Positions 14,789-16,718 of a DNA stretch of 16,718 nt are shown here, piece after piece. Within the stretch, counting starts at the first letter, position 1. Each line of letters opens with the position of its first letter. The stretch comes from SAT2750 sp963581185 (GTDB lineage Bacteria; Planctomycetota; Planctomycetia; Pirellulales; Pirellulaceae), in contig CAUZOB010000109.1 in the NCBI GenBank assembly GCA_963581185.1, positions 1 to 16,718 on the forward strand, given 5' to 3'. The position numbers were made by a program, and so were the translations under genes. Below the pieces are notes generated by a model, which was given only the letters and a program-made list of their open reading frames with translations, searched no databases and was not told where the DNA came from.

Positions 14789-16718
14789 TTAGTCCAGGTT
14801 GATCTTGTCGAACAGCGGCAGATGGCGGTAGTAAATCTCCAGGCAGCAGATTGCCATACTGGTGGAGTAGAGTCGCCCACCTGTTCGGTCATGCTGTTCC
14901 ACCGGCGTCCAGCTGCCAGCCATGTGGCCACTCTTTTCCTGGGATTCGACCAGCACCTGGCGCATCCCTGTATTCCACTTGTTCCAATGCTCGCCCCCAA
15001 TGTGATGAAGTGCCTGGGTGGCGTAGTAGAGGTAATACATGTTGCGTGGTTTCTGCGTTGGTGGATGGTTATCCAGCAGGTGCTGGGCACCTGTCTTGAG
15101 GCCGGGGTATTCCAGCGTCCAGCCCAGGTACATGCGGCAGAGCAGGCCCTCGGCGGTCATGGTATAGGTCGGAGCTTTTCGTTGGTCGGGAATATAGCTG
15201 TAAAAGGCCCCACGATTGGAAACCACGCGATCGAGGTAACTCTGGGCCTTCTGCAGCGTGTACGGTGGTACATACAGGTTGGCCATACGGGCACTCTGCA
15301 GGGCCATCACCTGCCAGCCCAGCACGGAGGTGTCACCAGCATCGCCCGGCCGGTACCGCCAGCCACCCTGTTCATGTTGGGACGCGACGATAAAGTCGAT
15401 CGCTTTCTGGCTGGGTCCCCGCAGGTTCTCATCCCCGGTCAACATAAAAGCTTCCGAGAGCACGATAGCGCCCTGTCCATGGGCATACATGCGGGTGTTT
15501 CCGGTTGACCCCGGACTTAAATCGCCATCGTTATTCTGGTTCTTAAGCAGCCAGTCAAGTCCAGCTTGCACAGTCTTCTTGTACTTACCTGCCATGTGGG
15601 TCTGGCCTGCTCCCAGGAAGGGCAACAGGGCCAGCGACGTGGCGGCGGAATCGCTGGTCACCTGACCAGGATGCCCGCAATTACAATCGGCTGCGTGATT
15701 GAAGTCACGGAGCGACCAGCGTCCATCGGCTTCCTGGTGCGTGCTGAGCCATCTCAGGCCCCGCGCCACGGCAGCTTCCGTACGAGTTGTACCACCCTCT
15801 CGCTTGACCATCTCAACTCGCACTCGCGGATCGCGGGCGAGGATAGTGGAGCTGGTACCGGTAGCCTCCCGAATTTTTCGCTTGACCTCATCGAGGCGTG
15901 GCACATTGGGATTCAGTGTATCGAAGTCCTGGTGCAGCTCCTCGGCGGTCGCCTTGTCTGCCATCACCTGCTTCATCTGCTCTGGATCATTCGGATCAAC
16001 ATTTTTTGGAATCGGTAGATCGTATGCTGTGGGGTTTTTCGGATCGGTCTTGATTACCTCACCACCCTCGGTCCGGTCGGGTCCAACCACCACCGAGAGG
16101 ACGATTTTCGGACCCTCGTTATCACGGGGAAGTTCCAGCAGGCCGAGCAGCAACAGCATCACAATGTGAAACAGCAGGCTGATAATCCAGGCTGGTGTGT
16201 CACGGAAAATTCGCGTGATCCAGATGTCGGTCTCAGCCAGGGCAAGCTGCTCCCTGACCCTCTTCTGCGCCATCGAGGGTCGGGGGGCTGGGTAGGAAGG
16301 AACGACCGGCGGGGCGACACGTTTTTTTCGTTTCTCGGACGGCCTCGACCTGGTGCCATCTCGCTGCCGCATATCAAGCAGCTGGCGGATCTCTCGTTCC
16401 TGCTCTTCACCGATCAGCATGCTGGCCTGGCAACGCCAGCAATCCGCAATCATCAGCCAGTGTCGGATGGTGATCGGGGCCTTGCAGTCCGGGCAGCCGC
16501 ACATGATGGTGTCACCATCAAGCCAGAAGTCGCCGATCCGCACCTTCTGGTCAGTGCCCGTGGACGATGACTCTGCCGCAGCTGCATCTGGCGATGGCGA
16601 AGACGGGTCATGCCGCTCAAGTTGCTGCAGGTCGGGCAGCGGGGCTTCGCCCTCCAGGCCAAAGACCGGTATATCCAGTCCGATCTGTTGACTGTCAGCC
16701 AACGCCACATCCAGTGGT
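14789..16718 (-). CDS. Zinc-ribbon, membrane-anchored prenyltransferase/squalene-oxidase-repeat protein (5' end uncertain)
   Basis: At least 639 aa if started at GTG 16708; the frame stays open to the window edge, so the true start may lie outside. Numbering from that GTG, an N-terminal zinc-ribbon-like segment has C72-x2-C75 and C90-x2-C93. A basic linker follows, then one transmembrane helix (about 171-192). After it come an acidic/Pro-rich spacer and, from about 310, repeats of the prenyltransferase/squalene-cyclase type: 'GLRWLSTHQEADGRW', 'GLDWLLKNQNNDGDLS', 'AIDFIVASQHEQGGWRYRPG' and 'GDTSVLGWQ'. These form alpha/alpha barrels in terpene cyclases and related proteins. No DxDD cyclase motif is seen, so cyclase activity is doubtful. 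The repeats are predicted outside the cytoplasm and the ribbon inside. Such proteins recur in planctomycetes with no settled function. It is convergent with module 2. Confidence 0.85.
   Translation of the reverse strand, partial: PLDVALADSQQIGLDIPVFGLEGEAPLPDLQQLERHDPSSPSPDAAAAESSSTGTDQKVRIGDFWLDGDTIMCGCPDCKAPITIRHWLMIADCWRCQASMLIGEEQEREIRQLLDMRQRDGTRSRPSEKRKKRVAPPVVPSYPAPRPSMAQKRVREQLALAETDIWITRIFRDTPAWIISLLFHIVMLLLLGLLELPRDNEGPKIVLSVVVGPDRTEGGEVIKTDPKNPTAYDLPIPKNVDPNDPEQMKQVMADKATAEELHQDFDTLNPNVPRLDEVKRKIREATGTSSTILARDPRVRVEMVKREGGTTRTEAAVARGLRWLSTHQEADGRWSLRDFNHAADCNCGHPGQVTSDSAATSLALLPFLGAGQTHMAGKYKKTVQAGLDWLLKNQNNDGDLSPGSTGNTRMYAHGQGAIVLSEAFMLTGDENLRGPSQKAIDFIVASQHEQGGWRYRPGDAGDTSVLGWQVMALQSARMANLYVPPYTLQKAQSYLDRVVSNRGAFYSYIPDQRKAPTYTMTAEGLLCRMYLGWTLEYPGLKTGAQHLLDNHPPTQKPRNMYYLYYATQALHHIGGEHWNKWNTGMRQVLVESQEKSGHMAGSWTPVEQHDRTGGRLYSTSMAICCLEIYYRHLPLFDKINLD

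Overview
The window looks like a chromosomal segment of a planctomycete (phylum Planctomycetota, probably Pirellulales-like; the order is a guess). The main evidence is gene content. There are two modules pairing a planctomycete cytochrome-like/PSD1 protein (DUF1549/DUF1553) with a Tat-exported DUF1501 protein. There is also a bacterial formyltransferase of the tetrahydromethanopterin C1 pathway, a TPR-CHAT protein of the planctomycete type, a J-like membrane protein of a planctomycete type, and a zinc-ribbon/prenyltransferase-repeat membrane protein. The DNA is GC-rich and several starts lack a clear Shine-Dalgarno sequence. I see no tRNA, rRNA, CRISPR array, transposase or phage gene.

Layout, left to right. 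The window opens with the 3' end of an unrecognised plus-strand gene (to 89). Module 1 follows on the plus strand: a 1029-aa PSCyt1-PSCyt2-PSD1 protein (311-3400) and, 3 nt later, a DUF1501 protein (3404-4858). A perfect 9-bp hairpin (4859-4879) separates it from a convergent minus-strand pair. That pair is a CtBP-like 2-hydroxyacid dehydrogenase (4907-5872) whose start overlaps by 22 nt the end of a J-like single-pass membrane protein (5851-6480). A 242-nt divergent spacer leads to fhcD (6723-7619, plus), which meets a 75-aa lipoprotein (7637-7864, minus) tail to tail. After a 360-nt spacer comes a 1118-aa TPR/CHAT-like protein (8225-11581) with a 45-bp tandem repeat near its C-terminus. It is followed on the same strand by module 2: a shorter PSCyt2-PSD1 protein without the N-terminal cytochrome domain (11759-13378) and a second DUF1501 protein (13436-14713). 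The right end is a convergent minus-strand gene (14789 to the window edge) for a membrane-anchored prenyltransferase-repeat protein.

How the parts may work together. Each PSCyt/PSD1 gene and its DUF1501 partner very likely form one transcription unit acting outside the cytoplasmic membrane; the biochemical role of these pairs is not established. The CHAT-like protein could be co-expressed with module 2. The dehydrogenase and J-like protein are probably translated together. fhcD belongs to cytoplasmic formaldehyde/C1 metabolism, and its usual partners are not in this window. The least explained elements are the CHAT-like protein, which appears to lack the protease dyad, its neighbourhood with an exported PSCyt2-PSD1/DUF1501 pair, and the J-like/dehydrogenase overlap.
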